The notes under the pieces are model-generated. The model searched no databases. It was not told where the DNA came from and saw nothing but the letters and a program-made list of their open reading frames with translations. From Anthocerotibacter panamensis C109 (GTDB taxonomy: Bacteria; Cyanobacteriota; Cyanobacteriia; Gloeobacterales; Anthocerotibacteraceae), in NCBI RefSeq assembly GCF_018389385.1, contig NZ_CP062698.1:1057501-1121500 (forward strand): a stretch of DNA of 64,000 nt, read 5' to 3'. The translations under genes and the position numbers were made by a program. How positions within the stretch are numbered: position 1 is the first letter of the stretch; every line of letters begins with the position of its first letter. Below are positions 8,892 through 17,204 of the stretch, one piece after another.

Positions 8892-9575
8892 TCAAGAACT
8901 ATAGGCCACCGGGTCTTCGCGCCCCAACTCCCGGAACGCAGCCCGACGCAACAGGCAACTGTCGCAGTGCCCGCAGGCTAGTTCCTCGCCTACATAACAA
9001 CTGTAGGTCAGATGCCAGGGAACCCCGTATTCATCCCCCAACGTAATAATTTCGCGCTTGCCCATCGGCAGGAGTGGGGCAATTAGCTGAATAGGATGCC
9101 CTTCTCGACCAATTTTTGTGCCCAACCGATAGACCCCAGCCATCGCCTCCAAATAGTCAGGGCGGCAGTCTGGATAGCCCGAGTAGTCCTGGATATGGGC
9201 TCCGATAAACACGGCTTGCGCCCCTACAGCCTCTGCATAGCTCAAGGCGAAAGCCAGAAAAATCGTATTGCGCGCAGGCACATAGGTCACAGGAATCCCT
9301 CCGCTCATCTCTTCCAACGAACGGTCCTGAGGCACTTTGGCCTCCCCGGTCAGCGCTGATCCCCCCCACTGCCTGAGATCAAACTGCACCACCTGATGCT
9401 CTACTACGCCTACAGCCTCAGCAATATCGTGCGCTGCTTTGAGTTCCCGCTGGTGGCGCTGTTGGTAGTCGAAGGAAAGGGCATAAAGCGCATAGCCCTG
9501 GGCACGCACCCAGTAGATAGCGGCACTGGAGTCGAGTCCGCCACTCAAGAGGATAACCGCTTTGCGCTGGGTCAT
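8892..9575 (-). CDS. queC: 7-cyano-7-deazaguanine synthase
   Basis: Makes preQ0 from 7-carboxy-7-deazaguanine with ATP and ammonia, a step in queuosine synthesis. The PP-loop is LLSGGLDSSAAIY near the N-terminus. A four-cysteine zinc site lies near the C-terminus (CYVGEELACGHCDSC). The start is ATG at 9573-9575; the longer open frame upstream to 9734 lacks family similarity and runs into the divergent bioU gene. The 227-residue length is normal. It shares an 85-bp intergenic region with bioU. Confidence 0.93.
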   Translation of the reverse strand: MTQRKAVILLSGGLDSSAAIYWVRAQGYALYALSFDYQQRHQRELKAAHDIAEAVGVVEHQVVQFDLRQWGGSALTGEAKVPQDRSLEEMSGGIPVTYVPARNTIFLAFALSYAEAVGAQAVFIGAHIQDYSGYPDCRPDYLEAMAGVYRLGTKIGREGHPIQLIAPLLPMGKREIITLGDEYGVPWHLTYSCYVGEELACGHCDSCLLRRAAFRELGREDPVAYSS

Positions 9576-9660
9576 AGTCCTGGGCTCCTTGGGTCCAAAG
9601 GGTAGATTAGCATCTAAGCTAGTGTAGAATTTAGCAGGCTGGGCTCTAGTTGGACGCTCA

Positions 9661-10641
9661 ATGGAAGTAATCCGCGTTGGGGTTTTGGGCTTTGGAGGGT
9701 TAGGGCAAGCGGCGGCTATGGTCCTCGCCCCCAAACAACAGATGCGGCTGGTAGCTGTGGCTGACCGGGGGGGTTGGGCCTATAACCCGTCAGGATTGCC
9801 GCTTGCTGAACTACTGAGTGCAGCCAAGACCAAGGGGACGGTAGCCGGGATACCGGAATGGGGCTACGAGGACAGCGAAGGGATTGCCCGAGTCATAGAG
9901 CAGCCGGTGGATGGTTTTTTCCTGGCACTACCCAATCTGCCCAACACGTTTATGGCTTCGGTGGCTCGCCAGTTTATGGCTGCTGGTTGGCGGGGGGTGC
10001 TGGTAGATGCCATCAAGCGCACAAGCGCCGTAGAGCAATTGCTGACCTTAGATGAGGCGTTTCAACAAGCAGGGATCACCTATCTGACCGGATGTGGAGC
10101 GACTCCTGGGCTTTTGTCTGCGGCTGCGGCTTTGGCTAGCCAGAGTTTTGCCGAAGTCTTGAGCGTCAAGATTACCTTTGGGGTGGGCATCAGTTCCTGG
10201 GAGCAATACCGCTCAACCGTGCGCGAGGACATCGCTCATCTTCCTGGCTACACTGTCGAGAAGGCGCGGGCGATGACAGACGCCGAGATCGAAGCCTTGC
10301 TGGACAGCACCAACGGCCTTATCACCCTGGAAAATATGGAGCACGCGGACGATGTCATGCTAGAGCGCATCGGTGTCTGTCCCCGCGACCGGGTGACCGT
10401 GGGCGGTGTAGTCGATACCCGCAACCCCAAGAAGCCCCTCAGCACCAATGTTCAGATCACCGGGCGGACTTTTGAAGGGCGGACCTCCACCCATACCTTC
10501 ACGCTTGGGGATGAGACTTCGATGGCCGCCAATGTCTGCGGTCCAGCTTTTGGTTATCTCAAGACCGGCATTTCCCTCCATAGCCGTGGAATTTTTGGAC
10601 TGCTCACCAGTGCTGAAGTCATGCCAGGTTTTGTACACTAA
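9661..10641 (+). CDS. bioU: BioU-type biotin biosynthesis protein (suicide enzyme)
   Basis: A 326-residue protein with an N-terminal Rossmann fold ([17 protein letters not shown]), long annotated as a saccharopine-dehydrogenase-like oxidoreductase. The closest family I know is cyanobacterial BioU, which makes 7,8-diaminopelargonate by sacrificing the amino group of its own lysine and so replaces BioA. The segment [15 protein letters not shown] places a lysine at residue 119, near the reported Lys124 of the Synechocystis enzyme. [15 protein letters not shown] follows. Its stop overlaps the start of the next small ORF by 1 nt (TAATG). No other biotin gene is nearby. Assignment is from memory of the family. 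Confidence 0.75.
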   Translation: MEVIRVGVLGFGGLGQAAAMVLAPKQQMRLVAVADRGGWAYNPSGLPLAELLSAAKTKGTVAGIPEWGYEDSEGIARVIEQPVDGFFLALPNLPNTFMASVARQFMAAGWRGVLVDAIKRTSAVEQLLTLDEAFQQAGITYLTGCGATPGLLSAAAALASQSFAEVLSVKITFGVGISSWEQYRSTVREDIAHLPGYTVEKARAMTDAEIEALLDSTNGLITLENMEHADDVMLERIGVCPRDRVTVGGVVDTRNPKKPLSTNVQITGRTFEGRTSTHTFTLGDETSMAANVCGPAFGYLKTGISLHSRGIFGLLTSAEVMPGFVH

Positions 10642-10865
10642 TGGGAAGCATCACACCGGAACAGCTAGAACGCATTGGGGTCTACACCTATACGGACCGC
10701 CTGCGTGCCCTAGTTATCCTCAACCAGTTCTACTGGGACACCTTTGCTAAGACCTACCGCAACAGTGCGGACCTCATCACCCTCAACCATGAACAGGCAG
10801 AACAACTGATCCAACGCCTGGAAACCGATTGGAATAAAGAGGAATTCTCTAACCGCAAGGTTTAG
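10641..10865 (+). CDS. Small protein of unknown function downstream of bioU
   Basis: A 74-residue soluble, helical protein (ITPEQLERIGVYTYTDRLRA near the N-terminus) with no family I recognise. Its ATG shares the final A of the bioU stop codon (TAATG), so it is probably translated by coupling and co-transcribed. It is charged and lacks a signal peptide or membrane span. The tight link to bioU is the only functional hint. Confidence 0.7.
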   Translation: MGSITPEQLERIGVYTYTDRLRALVILNQFYWDTFAKTYRNSADLITLNHEQAEQLIQRLETDWNKEEFSNRKV

Positions 10866-11316
10866 TCTCGGTTGATACGCAAGGGCTACTCATGTTGTAG
10901 CTCGATTTTGCGTTGCTAGTTTACCCGTGAACGCTTGACGCAGACACTTCTGGACAGAGGGGCCTTAGCAAAAAGTAGCGCATAATACTAATCTGGAATT
11001 GATAAAAAGTAGTGCGTGATACCAATTCTAGGGTTTGAGGCGATAGTATTTCAGCTTGTGTTCCTGTCGTCGATTTATTGTTAAATCTAGGTGAATTCCT
11101 AACAAAAAGTATTCGAGTAGGGTATGATTTCTCAACCGGCGGATGAACAAGATAGATTTGGTTGAAAATCATACTGAGCATTTGCTTTGTAGCGCATTCC
11201 TCCATGCAGAGGAAATTGCTATCCAGCAATCTACACAGCAATCTCAGCTTTTTTGTTCATCAGTCAGTTTTTGTTTGTCGCCAGTTCAAGGCAATCCCCT
11301 AGCTAAAAGGTGCGGT
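10866..11316. other. Intergenic region with degenerate repeats
   Basis: About 450 bp before the signal peptide of the first secreted-family gene. A frame stays open from 11143 into that gene, but its first 58 codons have no family pattern and the GTG at 11317 has the better ribosome-binding site. The region is AT-richer than its surroundings and contains a diverged tandem repeat (10970-11029). No RNA gene or convincing promoter was seen. Confidence 0.5.
10970..11029. repeat. Diverged tandem direct repeat, two copies
   Basis: Two copies beginning AAAAAGTAG.GC.T.ATAC and ending AAT.CT, at 10970-10994 and 11004-11029, with a period of about 34 nt. They differ at several positions and by one indel. 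A third AAAAAGTA start occurs near 11104 but diverges quickly. Confidence 0.5.
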
Positions 11317-12903
11317 GTGAACAAATTTCGTGCGTTGTGTAGAATCGGCTTAGTGGTCTTGTGTAGCAGTGGGCTGTCCTTGCTGTCACAAACTGCCCAG
11401 GCTCAACAGACTCAAAAGGCTCAGGTCATCAAAGCATTTCAGGCCGTTTCTGGTCGCGTGGCTGATATGCCAATCGAGTTGCGGCCTGGAAGAGGAGAGC
11501 GACATGACGATCCTCTGTTTCGTATTCCCCTTCCCTTTGGGCACCGTGCCGATACGGTAGACACTGCCATGCAGCGCTCCACCCCTAGTCCGTTGGTGGC
11601 GGCTCCCGTTGGCCTTAACTTTGCTGGAGTGGGTAGTGGCGACTACGGATTTGTCCCGAATGCTGCTCCGCCTGATACCAATGGGGCCGTCGGTGCAACT
11701 CAGTATGTACAGTGGGTCAACGAATCTTTTGCTGTCTTTAATAAATCGACCGGAGCACTCGTCAAAGGTCCCGTCAATGGCAACTCCCTGTTTGCCAACT
11801 TGGGCGGTCCCTGCGCTACCAACAACGACGGCGACCCCATCGCTCAGTACGACAAAGTCAACAACCGCTGGATCTTGACGCAGTTTTCGGTTACGACGAC
11901 GCCCTTTATGCAGTGCATCGCCGTCTCTCAGACTTCAGATGCCACCGGAGCCTACAATCTGTATGCGTTTTCCTTCGGGAATGGTTTCAATGACTACCCG
12001 AAATTCGGGGTCTGGCCCGATGGCTACTACGCCACTTATAACATCTTCACCAACGGCACCACCTTTGCCGGGGCTAGCGTGTGTGCCTACGATGGGGCGA
12101 GGATGCGGGCTGGTCTGTCCGCCACAACGCAGTGTTTCTCCACCAGCACCAGTTTCGGCGGTCTCCTGCCTTCGGACCAGGATGGGCTGACCCCCCCGCC
12201 TGCCGGTTCTCCGAACTATGTCCTCAACTTTGGCACCAATCGTCTGAACCTGTGGAAATTCCACGTGGACTTCACCACGCCTGCCAACTCGACTTTTACG
12301 GGTCCGACGAGCATCCCGGTGGCTTCCTTCGCCGCTGCGTGTAACGGAGGGACATGCATTCCCCAATCTGGGAACAGGAGAAACCAAAGGCTGGACTCTC
12401 TGGGGGACCGCCTGATGTACCGCCTCGCCTACCGCAATCGTGGGGGTGTGGAATCGCTCCTTGTTAACCACTCCGTGACCGCAGGTACGAGTGTCGGGAT
12501 TCGCTGGTACGAGTTGCGGATCACCAATCAGACCGCCTCGGTCTTCCAACAGAGTACCTACGCACCGGATGCGACGTACCGCTGGATGGGTAGCATCGCC
12601 ATGGATAAAGTGGGCAATATTGCCGTGGGCTACAGCGCGTCAAGCGGCAGTCTGTTCCCGGCGATCCGCTTTACCGGACGGACCCCGACGGATACCCTCA
12701 ATACCTTGCAAGCAGAAAGCAGTATCAGAGTGGGCGGCGGGATTCAGAACGGCAGCCTAACCCGTTGGGGGGACTACAGTGCCCTGACCGTGGACCCGGT
12801 GGACGACTGCACCTTCTGGTACACCACCGAGTATCTAAAGAGCACTGGATCGTTCAACTGGAGCACGCAAATCGCAAGCTTCAGGTTCCCTGGTTGCATC
12901 TAA
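11317..12903 (+). CDS. Secreted protein of an uncharacterised repeat family (copy 1)
   Basis: A 528-residue exported protein. A signal peptide (MNKFRALCRIGLVVLCSSGL, cut near AQAQQ) starts at GTG 11317, preceded by AAAAGG 6 nt upstream. The mature part carries recurring sheet-forming motifs: PPDTNGAVGATQYVQWVN, DGDPIAQYDKVNNRWILTQF, QTSDATGAYNLYAF, YPKFGVWPDGYYATYN, RWMGSIAMDKVGNIAVGYS and, near the end, WGDYSALTVDPVDDCTFWYT. The Trp-Asp pattern suggests a beta-propeller-like fold. It is the tandem neighbour of 13078-14736, with which it aligns along its length, and is more distantly related to 52988-54928. Paired cysteines suggest disulphides. Function unknown. Confidence 0.85.
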   Translation: MNKFRALCRIGLVVLCSSGLSLLSQTAQAQQTQKAQVIKAFQAVSGRVADMPIELRPGRGERHDDPLFRIPLPFGHRADTVDTAMQRSTPSPLVAAPVGLNFAGVGSGDYGFVPNAAPPDTNGAVGATQYVQWVNESFAVFNKSTGALVKGPVNGNSLFANLGGPCATNNDGDPIAQYDKVNNRWILTQFSVTTTPFMQCIAVSQTSDATGAYNLYAFSFGNGFNDYPKFGVWPDGYYATYNIFTNGTTFAGASVCAYDGARMRAGLSATTQCFSTSTSFGGLLPSDQDGLTPPPAGSPNYVLNFGTNRLNLWKFHVDFTTPANSTFTGPTSIPVASFAAACNGGTCIPQSGNRRNQRLDSLGDRLMYRLAYRNRGGVESLLVNHSVTAGTSVGIRWYELRITNQTASVFQQSTYAPDATYRWMGSIAMDKVGNIAVGYSASSGSLFPAIRFTGRTPTDTLNTLQAESSIRVGGGIQNGSLTRWGDYSALTVDPVDDCTFWYTTEYLKSTGSFNWSTQIASFRFPGCI

Positions 12904-12913
12904 CTTGACCCTG

Positions 12914-12939
12914 GGGCTGCCTGGTAAATCGGGCGGCCC
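12914..12939 (+). terminator. Stem-loop after the first secreted-family gene
   Basis: GGGCTGCC and GGCGGCCC pair across a 10-nt loop with one G-U wobble, starting 11 nt after the stop codon. It lacks a clean T tail, so termination is plausible rather than certain. Confidence 0.4.
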
Positions 12940-12957
12940 TGTTCCCCTGAATTTTAT

Positions 12958-12976
12958 TAAAAATGCAGCATTTTTA
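12958..12976. promoter_or_regulatory. Perfect 9-bp inverted repeat around a single base
   Basis: TAAAAATGC and GCATTTTTA flank one central A, between the two tandem secreted-family genes. The one-base centre fits a dimeric-protein operator better than an RNA hairpin. Its position about 100 bp upstream of the second gene suggests a regulatory site. No regulator can be named. Confidence 0.35.
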
Positions 12977-13077
12977 TCTCCATGGCGTATTATCCCTATG
13001 TCTAAACACGCTTAGCCAGTTGGAGTAAGGGCCGTTTGGCATTTGTTGGGCCTATGCGTTATCGAGGAGTTCTCAAG

Positions 13078-14736
13078 ATGACCCGTCGTTTTTTCAAACA
13101 GGTCTTGGGTTGTGGCTGCCTGATGCTGGGATTCGTGAACCCGGTCTTGGCTGCCCCTATTGATCTAGCCCGCCCCACAGTAATCCAAGCCCTCAAACAC
13201 GATGTCTCACTGCCTTTGAGAGAACTGGCTCGCCTCAGCCCCCTGCTCAACAACTTCCCGGAGATCCCCAACCAGCCTCTGGATAAAGTTCGAGAGGCCA
13301 TCAAGCGCGAGGACAACCCAGCAGTCCAGCAACCCGACGCTGTGCTACAGGACCGCCCCGGTAGCCTCCAGATTCCCAATCCCATCCTCAACTTTGACGG
13401 GATAAGCAATGTCAACGGGGTACTCCCCCCAGACAGCAACGGCGCTGTCGGTCTCAATCACTATTTTCAGTGGGTCAATCTCTCTTTCGCTATCTACAAC
13501 AAGTCGGGGACACGTTTGGTGGGTCCGGCGGCAGGCAGTTCGCTCTGGAGCGGGTTTGGGGGGCCTTGTCAGACCAGCAATGACGGCGACCCGGTAGCCC
13601 TCTACGACCATCTGGCAGACCGCTGGATGGTGAGCCAGTTCGCGCTACCCAACTTCCCTGTCGGCCCCTATTACCAGTGCATCGCTGTCTCGACGACGGG
13701 CGACCCGACAGGCACCTACTACCGCTACGCCTTTACGGTGAGCAACAACAAGCTCAATGACTACCCCAAACTGGGAATCTGGCCGGATGGCTACTACATG
13801 ACAGCTAACCAGTTTCGTAATGGGGTGTCTTTTGCCGGAGCCGGGGTGTGGTCTTTTGAGCGCGAGAAGATGCTCCAGGGCTTACCCGCACAGCTAGTCT
13901 ACTTTGACCTGGAGCGCGTCAACCCCAATTTTGGGGGAATCCTCCCGGCGGATTTGGATGGTCCGGCTCCGCCTGTGGGCACACCCAACTACTTTGCGGA
14001 AGTGGATGATGCTGCGTTTGGTTTCCCTATGGACCAGTTGGCGCTCTGGGAATTTCGGGTTGATTGGACCGACCCTACTCGCTCGACCTTTGGGCTTGCC
14101 GGTCAACCCAACCAGTTGCTTACCCCGGCTACAGGGCTTGCAGCTTTTGACGCCAACCTGTGCAACGGCAACCGCAACTGCATCCCGCAGGCTGGGACAA
14201 CCCGCAGACTAGATGCCATTGCTGACCGGCTACTGTACCGCTTGCAGTACCGCAACTTCGGCACCCATCAGGCGATGGTCCTCAATCACACCGTGGATGC
14301 GACTGGGACGGACCTCGCGGGCATCCGCTGGTATGAGTTGCGCAACACCGGCGGCGGCTGGTCAATCTTCCAGCAGTCCACCTTCGCCCCAAGTCGGCTC
14401 AACCGCTGGATGGGCAGTATTGCCATGGACGGCTCGGGTAATATCGGCTTGGGCTATAGCGCCTCTTCGAGCAGGATCTTTCCGAGCATTGGCTACACGG
14501 GACGCCTGAGCACAGACCCCCTGGGTACGCTCCAGGCAGAAAACATCCTGATCCGTGGCGGGGGGGCACAGACGAGTAGCTCCAGCCGTTGGGGGGACTA
14601 CAGCACTTTGACCGTAGACCCCTCAGATAACTGCACGTTCTGGTACACCACGGAATACTACGCGCAGACCAGTGCGGCAGGCTGGAGGACACGTATTGGG
14701 ACGTTTAGATTCCCTTCTTGCACCGGAGCGCCCTAG
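13078..14736 (+). CDS. Secreted protein of an uncharacterised repeat family (copy 2)
   Basis: A 552-residue paralogue of the preceding gene. The ATG at 13078 follows GAGGAG by 7 nt. The signal peptide is MTRRFFKQVLGCGCLMLGFV with a likely cut after VLA. The shared order of motifs is PDSNGAVGLNHYFQWVN, NDGDPVALYDHLADRWMVSQF, TTGDPTGTYYRYAF, YPKLGIWPDGYYM, RWMGSIAMDGSGNIGLGYS and WGDYSTLTVDPSDNCTFWYT. A cysteine near the C-terminus (FRFPSC) matches the end of copy 1 (FRFPGC). The mature N-terminus differs between copies, while the core and C-terminus are closely alike, which fits an old tandem duplication. Function unknown. Confidence 0.85.
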   Translation: MTRRFFKQVLGCGCLMLGFVNPVLAAPIDLARPTVIQALKHDVSLPLRELARLSPLLNNFPEIPNQPLDKVREAIKREDNPAVQQPDAVLQDRPGSLQIPNPILNFDGISNVNGVLPPDSNGAVGLNHYFQWVNLSFAIYNKSGTRLVGPAAGSSLWSGFGGPCQTSNDGDPVALYDHLADRWMVSQFALPNFPVGPYYQCIAVSTTGDPTGTYYRYAFTVSNNKLNDYPKLGIWPDGYYMTANQFRNGVSFAGAGVWSFEREKMLQGLPAQLVYFDLERVNPNFGGILPADLDGPAPPVGTPNYFAEVDDAAFGFPMDQLALWEFRVDWTDPTRSTFGLAGQPNQLLTPATGLAAFDANLCNGNRNCIPQAGTTRRLDAIADRLLYRLQYRNFGTHQAMVLNHTVDATGTDLAGIRWYELRNTGGGWSIFQQSTFAPSRLNRWMGSIAMDGSGNIGLGYSASSSRIFPSIGYTGRLSTDPLGTLQAENILIRGGGAQTSSSSRWGDYSTLTVDPSDNCTFWYTTEYYAQTSAAGWRTRIGTFRFPSCTGAP

Positions 14737-14757
14737 GTTGAGACCCTCTGCCATGCG

Positions 14758-15363
14758 CTAACGGGTTTCCTCCAGACGCTCTCCGGTAGCAGCACCAAAC
14801 AGGGAGGCTCCCAGACCAGCCAAAGAGGCTAGCGCGAAGATCCAACCCGCGCGGGCCGCATCACCCGCCAATTCCCGTGCTTCTTCGGCACTCAGTTGGG
14901 ATAATGGACCGAGTAGCGTAGCCCTGGGTTGCGCCGCGATACCAAAGGCTCCTGCGACCCCGTTCGCCAGTAAATAGGAACCGAGGGCGACGGAAGTTGC
15001 CCAGAGGACTGCTCCGTGGAGCAGGGCATTATTTCTGGTTAAAGGCCCGCTCAGGTGCGAGACGAACCAGCCTCCGATAAATAGGGAAATAAACACGCTC
15101 AACAGCGACCAGATGCCCACAGCAGTACCCACTCCTGGAGCCTGAGCGCGAGGAGTGGCAAGAGAGGAAAGACCGAGGGCTGCTCCGAGTGAACTCAAGA
15201 GGAGTTGGGAGCCTAAAGCGATGACGAGACCAGCGAAAATCGGACCCCACTGCACCTTGTCACGGGATATCGCATCGCGGTATCCTGCGGGCCAGCCTCT
15301 TACTGGGGGGGCTTCAGCCATGGTGTGTTCGGGGGTTGTACTCTCAGGATTGGTATAGGTCAT
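14758..15363 (-). CDS. Four-span membrane protein of unknown function
   Basis: A 201-residue protein. A polar N-terminus of about 40 residues (Pro/Glu-rich, then WPAGYRDAISRDKVQWGPIF) leads into four hydrophobic segments rich in Gly, Ala, Ser and Leu. The DKVQWGPIFAGLVIAL opening recalls a widespread uncharacterised bacterial membrane family often found near stress or cell-envelope genes; I cannot name it. It converges on the second secreted-family gene, only 21 bp away. Confidence 0.7.
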   Translation of the reverse strand: MTYTNPESTTPEHTMAEAPPVRGWPAGYRDAISRDKVQWGPIFAGLVIALGSQLLLSSLGAALGLSSLATPRAQAPGVGTAVGIWSLLSVFISLFIGGWFVSHLSGPLTRNNALLHGAVLWATSVALGSYLLANGVAGAFGIAAQPRATLLGPLSQLSAEEARELAGDAARAGWIFALASLAGLGASLFGAATGERLEETR

Positions 15364-15495
15364 GGTGTAGTTCCATGGGATGCAACAAGTGCTGTTGAAC
15401 GAAAGCCAACAGTGTCCTAAATCTATAGGAGCCTTGAGGGTACTACCTCCCTCAGTAGGGGTAAGGGGCTCTGTCTCCTGGGATAGAAAGGCTAT

Positions 15496-17121
15496 CTACG
15501 GGGTCGCGGCGGGCGGGCGGCGCAGTTGGGAAGCCTGCTCATAGGCGTAGGCATATTGGATGAGACGCGGCTCCTGGAAGGCTTTACCCAAAAAGGAGAG
15601 ACCCATAGGCGTACCCTTAGAGGTATAACCAGCGGGGACAATGACCGTAGGATATCCTGCAATGGCCCCGATAAAAGAGCCATAGTCCATCGGAAAGAGC
15701 AGTGCATCGAGCTGGTAGCGGTCCATAGTGGCGTCCACGCCTTCGGTTTTTGCCAGTCGTAGCTCGCTGGCTCGTGCCCGATGATAGCGTGCTTCTGAAA
15801 TCTCAGTTCCCTTCTGAAGCCTGCGTTTATCGGCGTCGATGAGCAGTTGCTGACCGTACTTGAGGGCTTGTTCGGGGTGCGTGCGGTTGAAGCGGATCAC
15901 CTCAGCCAGGGTGCGCACGGGAGCCGTAGGTCCCAGGGTTGCCAGATAGGTGTTGAGGTCCCGTTTAAATTCGTAAGTGAGCACCGTGAGGTCTGAAGCC
16001 AGGAGTTTTTTCGCTGTGGTCAGCACGGCGGGGTCTATGATCGTGGCTCCCTGACGTTTGAGCGTGGCGATTGCCCGGTCGAAGAGCACTTTTTGTTCGC
16101 GGTCTAGCTTATAAAAGCCCCGTGGAATCCCAATGCGGACACCCTGGAGGCCATCGGGTTTGAGGAACAGTCGATAGTCTGCCGGAATTTTGTCCTTACT
16201 CTGGGCTGTGACCGGGTCTGTGGGGTCATAGCCAGCGAGCACATTGAGCAGGGCTGCGGCATCCGCCACCGTGCGCGTCATCGGACCTGCCACATCCTGA
16301 CTTGCTGCAATCGGGATAATCCCAGAGCGGCTGACCAGACCGACCGTAGTCTTGATCCCGACTAGAGAATTGGCGTCCGCAGGGCAGAGAATCGAGCCGG
16401 AGGTCTCTGTGCCAATTGCTACGGCGGTCAGATTAGCTGCGGTCGCCGCCCCAGAACCGGCACTAGAGCCGCAGGGCGAGAGGATGGGTTGGCCCTTTTT
16501 ATTGAGCATGGGGCGGTAAGGGTTGAGCGTCTGACCGCCCAGAGCGCTATATCCCGAAGGCATATCGTAGGCCATGAAGTTAGCAAACTCGGTCAGGTTG
16601 GCCTTGCCTAGAATGACAGCCCCCGCCGCCCGCAAGCGTGTGACCAAAAAAGCATCTTGTTTCGGTACAGACCCCGCCAAGGCAGCAGAACCGGCGGTGG
16701 TGGTCATCTGGTCGTGGGTGGCGATGTTGCCCTTGAGTAAGATGGGAATGCCATGGAGCGGACCCCGGAGCTGACCGGCACGGCGCTCTTGATCCAACTG
16801 GTCCGCTATCGCCAGAGCCTCGGGGTTGAGTTCCAGGATGGCATTGATTTTAGGTCCCTGCTTGTCATAGCGTTCGATACGGTCGAGATACTGCTGGACT
16901 AGAGCCCGAGAAGTCAGGTGCCCGGATGCCATCTGCGCTTGGAGGTCGGCAAGGGTCGCCTCCTGGATCTGGAATGTACTCACGGTGGTAAAGGAAGCAG
17001 GGGGAGCCGCAGTTGGTTGTGCCGGAGTGTGGCGTACCTGAGGACTCAGGGTCAGACTGCCTGCTAAAAACATGGCCCCTACCATCCGTCCCCAAACCCT
17101 CACCCCATCATTTTTTCCCAC
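15496..17121 (-). CDS. Exported amidase (amidase signature family)
   Basis: Hydrolyses an amide bond using the Ser-cisSer-Lys triad. The lysine lies in IPILLKGNI, the cis-serine in SPCGSSAGSGAA and the nucleophile in GTETSGSILCPA. The N-terminal 30 residues look like a signal peptide (MVGAMFLAGSLTLS, then HTPAQP), so it probably acts outside the cytoplasm and is not the GatA subunit of tRNA amidation. The GTG start at 17121 has AAGGA about 8 nt upstream; an ATG a few codons in is an alternative. The substrate is unknown. Confidence 0.88.
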   Translation of the reverse strand: MGKNDGVRVWGRMVGAMFLAGSLTLSPQVRHTPAQPTAAPPASFTTVSTFQIQEATLADLQAQMASGHLTSRALVQQYLDRIERYDKQGPKINAILELNPEALAIADQLDQERRAGQLRGPLHGIPILLKGNIATHDQMTTTAGSAALAGSVPKQDAFLVTRLRAAGAVILGKANLTEFANFMAYDMPSGYSALGGQTLNPYRPMLNKKGQPILSPCGSSAGSGAATAANLTAVAIGTETSGSILCPADANSLVGIKTTVGLVSRSGIIPIAASQDVAGPMTRTVADAAALLNVLAGYDPTDPVTAQSKDKIPADYRLFLKPDGLQGVRIGIPRGFYKLDREQKVLFDRAIATLKRQGATIIDPAVLTTAKKLLASDLTVLTYEFKRDLNTYLATLGPTAPVRTLAEVIRFNRTHPEQALKYGQQLLIDADKRRLQKGTEISEARYHRARASELRLAKTEGVDATMDRYQLDALLFPMDYGSFIGAIAGYPTVIVPAGYTSKGTPMGLSFLGKAFQEPRLIQYAYAYEQASQLRRPPAATP

Positions 17122-17204
17122 CGCGGCAATCCTTCGTAAACGGTCCTAAGATTACCCCAAACTCAGGTATCAGGGCAATGGCTTTACTTTGTGGCCCAAA
17201 ACCA

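Noticed and set aside
15496-17121. GatA subunit of tRNA amidotransferase
   Set aside because: The amidase triad matches, but the N-terminal signal-like segment and the lone gene context point to an exported amidase.
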